Made by a program: the position numbers and the translations under genes. 45,918 nucleotides of DNA from Candidatus Thalassarchaeum sp. (GTDB lineage Archaea; Thermoplasmatota; Poseidoniia; Poseidoniales; Thalassarchaeaceae), in contig JAKURM010000008.1 in assembly GCA_022449945.1 (NCBI GenBank), positions 1 to 45,918 on the forward strand, written 5' to 3'. The notes below the pieces were generated by a model. It saw nothing but the letters and a program-made list of their open reading frames with translations. It searched no databases and was not told where the DNA came from. Shown here in pieces: positions 18,637-27,570 of the stretch (position 1 is the stretch's first letter; each line of letters opens with the position of its first letter).

Positions 18637-19248
18637 TCAAGTAGGCCCTAGCCCCGGACCGACCTGAATTACGTGACACTCGTGAAGGGTCCTTATTCCT
18701 GCTACTGTGATTGCCACATCGCCTGAAACACTTCGCTGACCACCCCAGTTACGAACTGCACGCAAAACGGTGTTCTTCCCTGGCAAATTGTTGGGATCAA
18801 CCTTCAGTTCTACAGTAACCCTGTCAACCTTTCCAAGCCAGTGAAGCACTGCATCGATGCTCTTCCGTGCGATTCCATGCTGTTGTTCCGAACTCCTGAC
18901 CCAATATCCCAAATTCCAGACAGCATCGTCTGATCTGGTTACTCTGTCGAATCCTACAAGACCCATGACGTATCCATCCCATGGCCTCACCATAGACCAA
19001 TGGTGTAGCATGCCGGCTCTCCCTTTGCGCTCGGTGTCTTCGATAAAGTCCCGAATCTGTGGATTGGCTTCCTTGTCGGGGTTTATCCATGGCATTGCCC
19101 TGATTACATCAGGCCAAGTCTCTTCGAAGGCCTCGATGATTTCTGAGACATGGGACATTGATGCGGGCCTGAGGACCAGCCCCTCGTCGATTTGGATTGA
19201 TGATGTTGCCCTCCTGGACATGTTTCTCTGGGGTTGGCTGCGTCGCAT
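18637..19248 (-). CDS. GNAT family N-acetyltransferase (RimJ/RimL-like)
   Basis: LRPASMSHVSEIIEAFEETWPDV...VWNLGYWVRSSEQQHGIARKSIDAVLHW...VELKVDPNNLPGKNTVLRAVRNWG. Start uncertain (19248 or 19221). Confidence 0.8.
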   Translation of the reverse strand: MRRSQPQRNMSRRATSSIQIDEGLVLRPASMSHVSEIIEAFEETWPDVIRAMPWINPDKEANPQIRDFIEDTERKGRAGMLHHWSMVRPWDGYVMGLVGFDRVTRSDDAVWNLGYWVRSSEQQHGIARKSIDAVLHWLGKVDRVTVELKVDPNNLPGKNTVLRAVRNWGGQRSVSGDVAITVAGIRTLHECHVIQVGPGLGPT

Positions 19249-19273
19249 CAGCCCTGCGGTAGTCACTCTTTGG

Positions 19274-20416
19274 TTAAGAACTAAGTTTTTCCCGGGCATT
19301 TGCAATATCTTGATCCCCTGGATGTGCTTCACTTGCTGATTCAATCATGCTAATTGCCTCCCTGTTCCTTCCTACTGACATTAGTAGTCTGCCCACGGAG
19401 TACACCAATGAGGTACGGTTCCCCAGATGTGGTCCGACCTCATCGAGAAGGACGGTTGCTTCCGCTGTGTTCTGTTCCTTGGCTGCTCGAATAGCGGCTT
19501 GAAGTTGCCTGTAGATGTCCGCAGCGGGCCACTCTTCCTGCTGGTGCCACGGCCAGAACGACCTGTCTTCTTCAGTTTCTGCATCGTTGACTTCTGGGGG
19601 CTTCGGTTCTGGTAGATCCATCGGAGCTGGAGGCAGGGGAGGGGGGGGTTCCTCGTCCTTGGAAACTGGTACCGAGGAGATTCTCGGGATTGGCAAGTCC
19701 ACGGGTGCCGGTGGGATAGAGGGTGATGCGTCTGGAGCAGGTGGTGTTTCTTCGGTCGGTTCCTCGAGGGTATTTTCCCCGAATGCAAATTCGGCCTCGA
19801 ACTCGTCCACCTTCCCATCTCCGTCGAAGTCGGCGGGGTCTGAAACTGGCAACCCGCCCGATGGCTTTGGCCAACCGTTTGAATCCGGAACTTCGCTTGC
19901 TGAAACGACCTCGACAATATCTGGAGTGTCCGCAGTGGGTTGGATGAGTTCCACTGTCTGCAAGTCCAGTGGCTCATCGGGCTCTGTTGCCTCTTTTTCA
20001 TCGGGAACGTCGAATTTCTGAACAAAGGCAGGGATGTCAGCAGCAGTGAGTTCGTATTCTTCTTCCTCTGTTTCGGGGCTAGTGGATATTGATTGGAAAG
20101 CTGGGGTGCTGCTCAGAACTATCTGTTCATCTTCCCCGTATTGTGCAACCTCGATTGTGACATCATCCATTGAGAATGCGGTGGGAATGTGCTCCTCTTC
20201 GCTCTCTTCTTCCTGGATTTCACTCATTAGTTGGTCAAGAAGGTCAGAAGATTCGCTGTCTTCGAGTCCGGGGTCTTGTTCGAAAGCAGCCTTGTCGAGC
20301 TGGTAGTAGCACCTAGTGCAGACCCTGGTTCCTTGCTGGTTCCTGTGCTGGCAAGATGGGCATGGAACCCCAAGATTCTGATTGCTGCGCCATGACTTGA
20401 ATTTATCGAAGACCAA
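19274..20416 (-). CDS. Zinc-ribbon protein with long acidic/proline-rich linker, EF-hand-like loop and C-terminal TPR-like helical region
   Basis: PCPSCQHRNQQGTRVCTRC zinc ribbon; DFDGDGKVDEFE fits the EF-hand loop; PPAPVDLPIP / PPAPMDLPEP repeats; C-terminal helical repeat. Confidence 0.7.
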   Translation of the reverse strand: MVFDKFKSWRSNQNLGVPCPSCQHRNQQGTRVCTRCYYQLDKAAFEQDPGLEDSESSDLLDQLMSEIQEEESEEEHIPTAFSMDDVTIEVAQYGEDEQIVLSSTPAFQSISTSPETEEEEYELTAADIPAFVQKFDVPDEKEATEPDEPLDLQTVELIQPTADTPDIVEVVSASEVPDSNGWPKPSGGLPVSDPADFDGDGKVDEFEAEFAFGENTLEEPTEETPPAPDASPSIPPAPVDLPIPRISSVPVSKDEEPPPPLPPAPMDLPEPKPPEVNDAETEEDRSFWPWHQQEEWPAADIYRQLQAAIRAAKEQNTAEATVLLDEVGPHLGNRTSLVYSVGRLLMSVGRNREAISMIESASEAHPGDQDIANAREKLSS

Positions 20417-20543
20417 GTCCCAACCCCCTCGGACGTTCTGCTCGGTGGAGCCACGCGTATAACTCTCACCCGAATTAGTTGGGGGTGCGTTTGTATGCTT
20501 TCAGTCAGGCAATCGTGATAGGTCCGCTTCTAGACGGGAGCGC

Positions 20544-22472
20544 GTGGTCGAAGCGGGAAAGTATGTACCTGCACGTTTCAAACGTAGTCAGGACCACCAT
20601 GAGGCGTTTCTAAGACTAATTCGCTGGGAACTGGATGACGAGTTGGCAATCACTGAGGAAAGGCTCAGAAAATGGCCCGAAGCCAGGCTTCGTGCCAATG
20701 GAATTGCATTATTTGGGCTGAATGCTAAGCCTGACGGTTGGTTGTTTGGGCAGAGGATTGTGAAGCTAAGAAATTCCACAGGAGGGACCTTCGGAAGTCA
20801 TCGTTTCAGACAGGGTGACATTGTGATGCTAAGCCGTTCAAGCCCGCTGACTGAAAAGCCAATTGAGGCAATTGTTAGCAAAGGCGGTAGGAACTCGATC
20901 AGGATAGTCATGCCTGAAATCCCCCAAGGACTCAGAAGAGGGACTTGGAGGATGGATAGAGGGGCGAATAGAGTCGCATTTGATAGGATGAGGGATGCCT
21001 TGAATTCAGTCTTCGAGGAAGATGGTGGAGCCCCCTTGAGGGACCTGTTGCTGGGAACTGTGCACGACCCGTCAGGGACTGCGTCCCTAATTCCCGAATT
21101 GGGTGGTGCAAAACTAGCAAGGGTGATCCTACCTAGTGATCTAAACGAGGCCCAGAGGAATGCGGCGGAGGCGGCTATTTGCAGTAGGCTGGCCCTTGTC
21201 CAAGGACCCCCCGGGACTGGGAAAACACATACTGCAGTCAGGATTCTCGAAGCCTGGGCAACACAAGATATAGGCACAATATTGGCTGTTGCAGACTCAA
21301 ACGTGGCTGTAGACAACTTGCTCGAGGGGCTATTAAGCAAGAATATCCGGGCAGTGAGGTTGGGTCAGCCAGTCAAGGTAAGGGAGGGATTGAGGAACGC
21401 CACCATGGATGCCATGATGGAAAGCCATCCTCTCAGGAGGGATCTGCTAGAAAATATTGAGCTCAACGAGAAACTGGCAAGAAGGATCAAGGGAATGAGG
21501 GGCGGTAAGGACAAGGGGCTTGCACACAGGGACTTGAGCAAGGGTTGGAAGGAAGTGCGGAGGATTGAGTCCCAGATGAGAGATGACATCCTTGATCGTG
21601 CCCAAGTACTATGTTGCACATGTATTGGTTCGGGGCACGAACTATTGGATGGTAGGAGGTTTGTCCGAGTTCTAATCGACGAGGCTACTCAGGCTACGGA
21701 GCCAGCAACACTTGTTCCCCTGGTCAGGGGGGCCCGGCAGGCGGTCCTGATTGGAGATCACAATCAGCTTCCTCCCACGGTTATTTCCAGAAGGGCAGAG
21801 GGAGGTGGCCTAGGCCGATCATTATTCGAAAGGCTGGTCGAAATGGGGTTGCAACCCTTCGTTCTTAATACTCAGTACAGGATGCATCCATCAATTTCTC
21901 TGTTTCCGAATTCACAATTCTACGGAGGGATTCTCGAGGATGGTGTCTCTGAGTCTGAAAGGATGGCCCCCTCTGGACTACTTTGGCCAGATTGGGATAG
22001 GCCTGTTGCATTCCTACCAGTAGGTGGAGCGGAGGTCCTTTCGCCCGATGGAGCTTCAAAAGAGAATCCTGAGGAGGTTGCCTGGGTTGTGAAAATCCTC
22101 ATTGATCTACTAAATCCAGGTGATTTGGCGATATCGGACATAGGTATTGTTACGCCCTACGCGGGACAAGTCAGAGCGATTAGAGACAGCATCCCAGAGA
22201 GTCTCCAAAGTGTTGAGGTGAGGACAGTTGATGGTTATCAAGGACGTGAAAAGGACGTCATAATATTCTCCTGTGTTCGTTCGAACAAAGACGGGAACGT
22301 GGGGTTCCTTTCAGATGCAAGGAGGTTGAATGTGGCCATAACTAGGGCCAGGAGAGGCCTGGTAGTAGTTGGGGACCCTGATACTCTGAGGTGTGACCCG
22401 AACTGGGGGGCCTGGCTAGAACATATTAGAAGTAGAAATCTAGAGGCTTGGCACCTGCTTGGAACCGCCTGA
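20544..22472 (+). CDS. SF1 helicase, IGHMBP2/Upf1-like
   Basis: Walker A LVQGPPGTGKTHTAV; LIDEATQATEPATLVPLV; LIGDHNQLPPTV; LNTQYRMHPSIS; VRTVDGYQGREKDVIIFSCVRSN; RRLNVAITRARRGLVVVGD. GTG start. Confidence 0.93.
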   Translation: MVEAGKYVPARFKRSQDHHEAFLRLIRWELDDELAITEERLRKWPEARLRANGIALFGLNAKPDGWLFGQRIVKLRNSTGGTFGSHRFRQGDIVMLSRSSPLTEKPIEAIVSKGGRNSIRIVMPEIPQGLRRGTWRMDRGANRVAFDRMRDALNSVFEEDGGAPLRDLLLGTVHDPSGTASLIPELGGAKLARVILPSDLNEAQRNAAEAAICSRLALVQGPPGTGKTHTAVRILEAWATQDIGTILAVADSNVAVDNLLEGLLSKNIRAVRLGQPVKVREGLRNATMDAMMESHPLRRDLLENIELNEKLARRIKGMRGGKDKGLAHRDLSKGWKEVRRIESQMRDDILDRAQVLCCTCIGSGHELLDGRRFVRVLIDEATQATEPATLVPLVRGARQAVLIGDHNQLPPTVISRRAEGGGLGRSLFERLVEMGLQPFVLNTQYRMHPSISLFPNSQFYGGILEDGVSESERMAPSGLLWPDWDRPVAFLPVGGAEVLSPDGASKENPEEVAWVVKILIDLLNPGDLAISDIGIVTPYAGQVRAIRDSIPESLQSVEVRTVDGYQGREKDVIIFSCVRSNKDGNVGFLSDARRLNVAITRARRGLVVVGDPDTLRCDPNWGAWLEHIRSRNLEAWHLLGTA

Positions 22473-22481
22473 GGTCGTATT

Positions 22482-23051
22482 ATGTCCGATCACGAATCTC
22501 CAATTTCAATCCAGGGAGGCGGAACCCTGGCCAAGGCAATTGTGTCACAGGGTGAGCACTGGTCCGTTCCTGATGGAGCGATATTGGCCTCTTGGATGTT
22601 GAGAGTTGCAGCTTTCTTGGTGGATGTGGTAATAGTGAACTCAGTTCTGATGTTGATTTCTCGTAAGGAAATTGTGAATGCATGGAACCTATCCCTCTGG
22701 AATTCGGCTGACTTCCACTATGCTCTTGCATTCTCCGTGACCATTTTGGCTAGTCATTGGCTTTACTGGAGATTAACCGGATTGGCATACTCTAGATCAC
22801 TTGGACAGAAGATGTTTGGCATTGCTGTCGTCTGCGACGACGGTTCCGCTGTTACGAGCAAGATGTGGGATAGGCGTGCAGCGGGAAAGCTGCTCTACCT
22901 ACTTCCATTGGTAAACTTGTACTTCGCAGTTTACGAAATTGCACGTATTTCTCAGAGGCATACTCATCAGTCCAACTTGGATCTGAAAGTAGGGACCATA
23001 GTTGCTCAGGCGGAGTCTCTTCCCCCGGCCAGTAGGCGTCACATTAGGTAG
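22482..23051 (+). CDS. RDD family membrane protein
   Basis: ASWMLRVAAFLVDVVIVNSVLML ... LTGLAYSRSLGQKMFGIAVVCDDG. Confidence 0.75.
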   Translation: MSDHESPISIQGGGTLAKAIVSQGEHWSVPDGAILASWMLRVAAFLVDVVIVNSVLMLISRKEIVNAWNLSLWNSADFHYALAFSVTILASHWLYWRLTGLAYSRSLGQKMFGIAVVCDDGSAVTSKMWDRRAAGKLLYLLPLVNLYFAVYEIARISQRHTHQSNLDLKVGTIVAQAESLPPASRRHIR

Positions 23052-23058
23052 GAATTTG

Positions 23059-23661
23059 ATGGACGAAGTGGTTGAAAGCGCGAAATCTGGGAGTTGCGTG
23101 GTCTATCCTACCTCTACCCTTCCTGCTCTTGGGTGCATCCCAGAGAAATTTGCATTGGACGAGTTGTTTTCCATCAAAAGAAGATCTGCGAGTTCTCCTG
23201 TTAGCCTGGGAGTTGCAGATATCGATCAGGCAAAAGAATTCGTGGAGGTCCCCGACGACGTATTGCATATCCTCGAGTCTTTTCCCAGGGGTTCGCTGAG
23301 CATCATCCTTCGTGCTCACGAAAAGATGGACGCGCGCCTTGGAGGTGAAAACGTTGCAATCAGAGTTGTTTCGCATCCGAAGGCTAGGAAACTATTGAGG
23401 AGGACAGGAGCACTGACTGCAACTAGCGCAAATATCAGTGGAGAAGAGCCGTTGAACGACTGTGTCGAAGCAGCATCTGCAATTTCATCTCCTGAAAAGG
23501 AGATTGTTGCCCTAGAAGGTAACTGTGAAGGTGGTGCTCCCAGTACTTTGATAGCATGGCATACGGTCTGTGGTACACCTGAGTCGCTAAGCATCAGGGT
23601 TGTAAGAGAGGGAAAGATAAGTTCAGAGGACGTGTTATCATGGTGGAAGAGAGTGACCTGA
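23059..23661 (+). CDS. L-threonylcarbamoyladenylate synthase (Sua5/YrdC/TsaC family)
   Basis: GSCVVYPTSTLPALGCIPEKFALDELFSIKRRSASSPVSL ... TGALTATSANISGEEP. Confidence 0.88.
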   Translation: MDEVVESAKSGSCVVYPTSTLPALGCIPEKFALDELFSIKRRSASSPVSLGVADIDQAKEFVEVPDDVLHILESFPRGSLSIILRAHEKMDARLGGENVAIRVVSHPKARKLLRRTGALTATSANISGEEPLNDCVEAASAISSPEKEIVALEGNCEGGAPSTLIAWHTVCGTPESLSIRVVREGKISSEDVLSWWKRVT

Positions 23662-24653
23662 AACAGTGGAGGGATGCCGGCCATGTTGCTAGGAGAACCT
23701 TAGAGGGCATCAAGGGAGAAATCATTGCTGGAAAGCAGTGGTCTGAGGTAATTGACTCGGCTGAGAGGTTCATCAGAAGACATGGTGGGAAAGCCGCCTT
23801 CCCTGTCACGATTTCAGTAAACGATATGGCCGCACATTTCACCTCACACACGGAAGAAATTCCCCCAGATGGATTCGAAGGTGAGATGGTCTTCCAGAAG
23901 GGCGACCTAGTAAAGTTAGATGTTGGAGTGCACATCAAAGGAGCCTTGGGGGACAATGCATTGACTGTTGAAGTGGGGAATGGGGGGCTACATACAGAAC
24001 AGATCAAAGCAGCCAAGGAAGCAAGAGATGCAGCCATTGAAAAATTGCACCCGGGGACTCCATGGCACGAAGTCGGGCAAGCTGCTCATCAGGCTTCTTC
24101 TGATGCTGGTTTCGAGCCTATCAGTAACCTATGTGGACACCAGATGGAGAGGTGGAGCTTGCACACTGGACTGTCGGTACCAATGTATGCATGTGGACCG
24201 AAAAACCCCTCGTTCAAGGGCGAGGTTGAGGTTGGTGGTGTGTACGCGATCGAGCCATTCAACACTACCGGATCATCCGGGATGATTGAGAATGTTCCAC
24301 CCGCTGGATCTTCAAACATTTTGAGAGTGACTGGTAACGTGAAGATTAGGAAGGCACTAACAAAGGGCAAGCTAAAGCCACTGGGTGCAACGATGGCCAG
24401 ATACATCGAGGAGCGTTACAACACATTGCCCTTCGCAGAAAGATGGGCATACCCACTACTAAGCAAGCCCTTCCCGGAGGAGAGCGAAGAGGCTCTAAGG
24501 AGAAAATGGAAGGCTCTCGTCAAAAAGCTGACCTCGATTAGATTTCTTGAGGTATACTCGGCCCTCAGAGATGTCGATGGCGGCCTAGTTGGACAATTCG
24601 AGCACACCGCTTACATCACCGATGGCGGACCAGAAGTCCTTACCGTGGAATAA
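23640..24653 (+). CDS. map: Methionine aminopeptidase, type II
   Basis: AAFPVTISVNDMAAHFTS, GDLVKLDVGVHIKGALGDNALTVEV, NLCGHQMERWSLHTGLSVP, YAIEPFNTTG. Confidence 0.93.
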   Translation: MVEESDLKQWRDAGHVARRTLEGIKGEIIAGKQWSEVIDSAERFIRRHGGKAAFPVTISVNDMAAHFTSHTEEIPPDGFEGEMVFQKGDLVKLDVGVHIKGALGDNALTVEVGNGGLHTEQIKAAKEARDAAIEKLHPGTPWHEVGQAAHQASSDAGFEPISNLCGHQMERWSLHTGLSVPMYACGPKNPSFKGEVEVGGVYAIEPFNTTGSSGMIENVPPAGSSNILRVTGNVKIRKALTKGKLKPLGATMARYIEERYNTLPFAERWAYPLLSKPFPEESEEALRRKWKALVKKLTSIRFLEVYSALRDVDGGLVGQFEHTAYITDGGPEVLTVE

Positions 24654-24815
24654 AGGGGCATTTTTCCTCGAAATGGAATAGAATTACGAATATCTTCACA
24701 ACGATTAACTATTGCCGGCCCCCTGATGTTACCGTACAGGACGAAAGGTTCTCGCTGAGTGCATCCCATCCCCTCGCTATTATCTCTCGCCCTGTACACC
24801 TTTATGGGTTAGCAG

Positions 24816-25715
24816 TCATGCATTTTCTTCGGCGACTGATGAAGATGGAGCTGCCCCATAAATTGTGACTGTAACTATTGCGGCTAGGACTAGGAATATC
24901 CCTACCGTTTGGTTTCTGGACGGGTTCTCATCTAGAAGTACTACACCCCAAATCAGTGTAAGAACCGGTTGAAGTAGTACTGCGAAAGATGTGTGTGCTG
25001 CCGGTAGTCTTGGTAGTGAATACGCGATTGCTGTCCAGCCCCCTACTTGACAAACTAATGCCAGTACTACCAACCAAGCGTGTCCGGGCCATGTTGGTTC
25101 GAGGACTATGGGGTCAATGGAAATACGCTCGAGATCCATCAGACCGAGGATTAGCAGTCCCAGAGCGGCTCCAGCCGTGGCGTCCAATTGGGCATTCGTT
25201 GCCGGTGCCAACTCCCTGTTTGAATATCGGAATAAAATTAGGAATGAGGAGTAGAAGAATGCGGCCCCAGCGCCAAAGATCACCCCCTTCACTGGAGCGA
25301 CTCCAAATGGCTCAGGATCGTCTATTCCAGCAATTAGAGCAAGGCCCAACAGAACCAGGGGGAGGGAAAACAGTATTGCGGGATTCGGACGCTCACCAAA
25401 TAACTTCCAAGAAGCCAGTGTCACAATAATGACCTGGGAGTTACCCAATAAGGTTGCAATCCCAATTCCGATGAAGATCATCGAACTGTGGTAGGCGAGC
25501 ATGTCTGGAGCAAGAATAAGCCCAGCAGCGAATGCCATCCACCTGGTCCTGGGACTCCTCATGTCCTTTCTTCTGGAATAGAATGCCAAGATTAGCAGAA
25601 TTGGTAGAGCATATAGCATTCTGAAGAATGCCCCTGTAGAGGGGTTTGTTTCAGATGCCACGAAGAAAACCGGTGAGAATGAAATCGCAACGGCACCAGA
25701 CAATGCGATTAGCAT
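24816..25715 (-). CDS. EamA/DMT superfamily transporter
   Basis: About ten hydrophobic segments in two EamA-like halves (SPVFFVASETNPSTGAFFRMLYALP...; AAHTSFAVLLQPVLTLIWGVVLLDENPSRNQTVGIFLVLAAI). Confidence 0.85.
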   Translation of the reverse strand: MLIALSGAVAISFSPVFFVASETNPSTGAFFRMLYALPILLILAFYSRRKDMRSPRTRWMAFAAGLILAPDMLAYHSSMIFIGIGIATLLGNSQVIIVTLASWKLFGERPNPAILFSLPLVLLGLALIAGIDDPEPFGVAPVKGVIFGAGAAFFYSSFLILFRYSNRELAPATNAQLDATAGAALGLLILGLMDLERISIDPIVLEPTWPGHAWLVVLALVCQVGGWTAIAYSLPRLPAAHTSFAVLLQPVLTLIWGVVLLDENPSRNQTVGIFLVLAAIVTVTIYGAAPSSSVAEENA

Positions 25716-25755
25716 AGTCTGCCGGTCCGAATCGACCGAAATGAGAGAGTCCCCC

Positions 25756-26082
25756 TCAAGATTCCTCGGCTTCCAGCATCTGCTTCAATTCGCCGCTTTC
25801 GAACATTTCCAAGGCAATGTCGGAGCCTCCTATTAGTTCTCCATGAACAAAAATCTGTGGCATTGTGGGGAAGTCAGCCCATTCGCATACCGAGGGTATT
25901 GCTCTCGGGTCGGAAAGGACATTGACGCAGACGAAGGGCCGTTCAAGTTGCTGTAGAACCGTTGCAGCCCTATTGCTGAACCCACACAAAGGCTGCTGCG
26001 GGGTTCCTTTCATGAATAGGACTAGTGGGTTTTCGCTGACAAGCTCTTGTAGCTCGTCTGGGGTCCAGTTGAATTCTGACAT
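25756..26082 (-). CDS. Monothiol (CGFS) glutaredoxin
   Basis: PLVLFMKGTPQQPLCGFSNRAATVLQQL...WADFPTMPQIFVHGELIGGSDIALEMFESGEL. Confidence 0.93.
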   Translation of the reverse strand: MSEFNWTPDELQELVSENPLVLFMKGTPQQPLCGFSNRAATVLQQLERPFVCVNVLSDPRAIPSVCEWADFPTMPQIFVHGELIGGSDIALEMFESGELKQMLEAEES

Positions 26083-26086
26083 TGTT

Positions 26087-26410
26087 TCACTCCTTGTCCG
26101 GTCTTCGTATATGGACTCCAAAGAACTCTGCTTCTTCACCATGTGGGTCGAATGCTGTAACTCCGCTTGATTCGGCTTGTTCCGGAGTCATGCACTTTAG
26201 ATCTAATGCGTGAACTGTGTTTGATTTAATGTACTGTTTGAAGTGACTGAGGATTGGTCTCTGTCTCTGGAGAGGTCGAACTCCTTCATAGCTGCTAGAA
26301 ATTACTCTGACATGGAAATGATCACCACTTCCATGAAGATCGGAGACCTCAACCACGGCATCTGGGACTATGATCAGGACCTGGTCCCTTATCCAGTCCT
26401 CATCGGGCAT
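26087..26410 (-). CDS. BolA family protein
   Basis: VVEVSDLHGSGDHFHVRVISSSYEGVRPLQRQRPI...SNTVHALDLKCMTPEQ; directly upstream of the CGFS glutaredoxin. Confidence 0.88.
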   Translation of the reverse strand: MPDEDWIRDQVLIIVPDAVVEVSDLHGSGDHFHVRVISSSYEGVRPLQRQRPILSHFKQYIKSNTVHALDLKCMTPEQAESSGVTAFDPHGEEAEFFGVHIRRPDKE

Positions 26411-26452
26411 GGATTAATGCTCGGGTAGGGGTGTTTTGAATGCTGTTAGTTG

Positions 26453-27133
26453 CTATTCTCCCAGATATTTGTTGATTGAAGATAGGTTCTGCCTGATTGA
26501 TGCTCTGTCATTAATCAGTCCCGAGCCCACAACTGCTATGTCAACGCCCCAACTAGCCACCATGGCAGCGTTATGATCTTTGATTCCGCCATCAATCATA
26601 ATCTTGGTTTCCCGGCCTCCCTCAGAAATCTGCAAGTCTATTGCTGAACGAAATGCCTTCACCTTGCCCTCAACCTCAGGCATAAATGACTGGCCTCCCT
26701 TACCTGGGACAACTGACATGACAAGTACCAGGTCTAGATCTGGTAGGAGAGGAATCACACTATCTTCGGATGTGCTGGGGTTGAGAACGCACCCCACTTG
26801 GACACCTGCTTCTCTTAGTTTCGATATTAGGTCGGGAAAATCGTTTACAGCTTCAATGTGAGCGATTACCATGTCAACCCCGGCATCGACATACTGGTTC
26901 CATGTTTCCTCTGCATTTGTGATCATTAGATGACAGTCGATGAACACCTCTGGTCCCAGTCTATCGCGAACTGAGCGAATAAGTGCTGGTCCGAAAGTTA
27001 TGGTCCTGTTGACGACCCAATTGCCGTCCATCACATCCATGTGGATCCAATTTATTCCGGATTCTATAGCTTCCTCGAGAGTTTTCCCGAGCTTCGAGAA
27101 ATCGGCTGTAAGAATGCTGGGGGTGATCTCCAT
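26453..27133 (-). CDS. rpe: Ribulose-phosphate 3-epimerase
   Basis: ITPSILTADFSKLGKTLEEAIESGINWIHMDVMDGNWVVNRTITFGP; DCHLMI; VLVMSVVPGKGGQSFMPE; MIDGGIKDHNA. Start at Met 27133. Confidence 0.93.
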   Translation of the reverse strand: MEITPSILTADFSKLGKTLEEAIESGINWIHMDVMDGNWVVNRTITFGPALIRSVRDRLGPEVFIDCHLMITNAEETWNQYVDAGVDMVIAHIEAVNDFPDLISKLREAGVQVGCVLNPSTSEDSVIPLLPDLDLVLVMSVVPGKGGQSFMPEVEGKVKAFRSAIDLQISEGGRETKIMIDGGIKDHNAAMVASWGVDIAVVGSGLINDRASIRQNLSSINKYLGE

Positions 27134-27251
27134 TTGTTTCCCCCTCAAGCAGCGGGAGGGTGTTTCGGTTCTCAATCCCTCGTATGCAATCCATCCTTCT
27201 GAATACGCATATTGATAGGATGGGAACGCATGGTTTGTGCAAGGTGAGATA

Positions 27252-27569
27252 ATGGGGAAGATTGTTGATGCAAGTGATTCGGACTTTGATGTGGTAACAA
27301 AGAGTGACGAGTGGGTTCTAGTCGATTTCTGGGCTCCTTGGTGTGGTCCTTGCAGGATGGTGGGACCGGTGCTTAGCCAAATTGCGGATGAGAGGGAGAT
27401 TACGGTAGCCAAAGTGAATACCGATGTAAATCCGCTGACTTCTGGAAGATTTGGAATCAGGGGAATTCCTGCCCTACTGTTATTCAGGAATGGCGAAATG
27501 ATCGATAGGATGACCGGTGCCATGCCGAAGCACGGAATGGATACATGGCTAAACCGTCACATGGCTTAA
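27252..27569 (+). CDS. Thioredoxin
   Basis: WVLVDFWAPWCGPCRMVGPVLSQIA; RFGIRGIPALLLFRNGEM. Confidence 0.95.
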   Translation: MGKIVDASDSDFDVVTKSDEWVLVDFWAPWCGPCRMVGPVLSQIADEREITVAKVNTDVNPLTSGRFGIRGIPALLLFRNGEMIDRMTGAMPKHGMDTWLNRHMA

Positions 27570-27570
27570 G

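Noticed and set aside
19515-20021. Plus-strand 168-aa ORF rich in S/G opposite the zinc-ribbon protein
   Set aside because: Shadow ORF of the low-complexity acidic/proline linker on the opposite strand.
24734-24797. GTACAGG / CCTGTAC inverted repeat and C/D-box-like words in the map-EamA convergent intergenic gap
   Set aside because: Only 7 bp over a 50-nt loop, C-box-like word is a poor match and no second box pair; too weak to call a small RNA.
27134-27523. N-terminal 130-residue extension of the rpe ORF
   Set aside because: Overlaps the divergent thioredoxin gene and has no recognisable domain; the epimerase starts naturally at MEITPSILTADF (27133).
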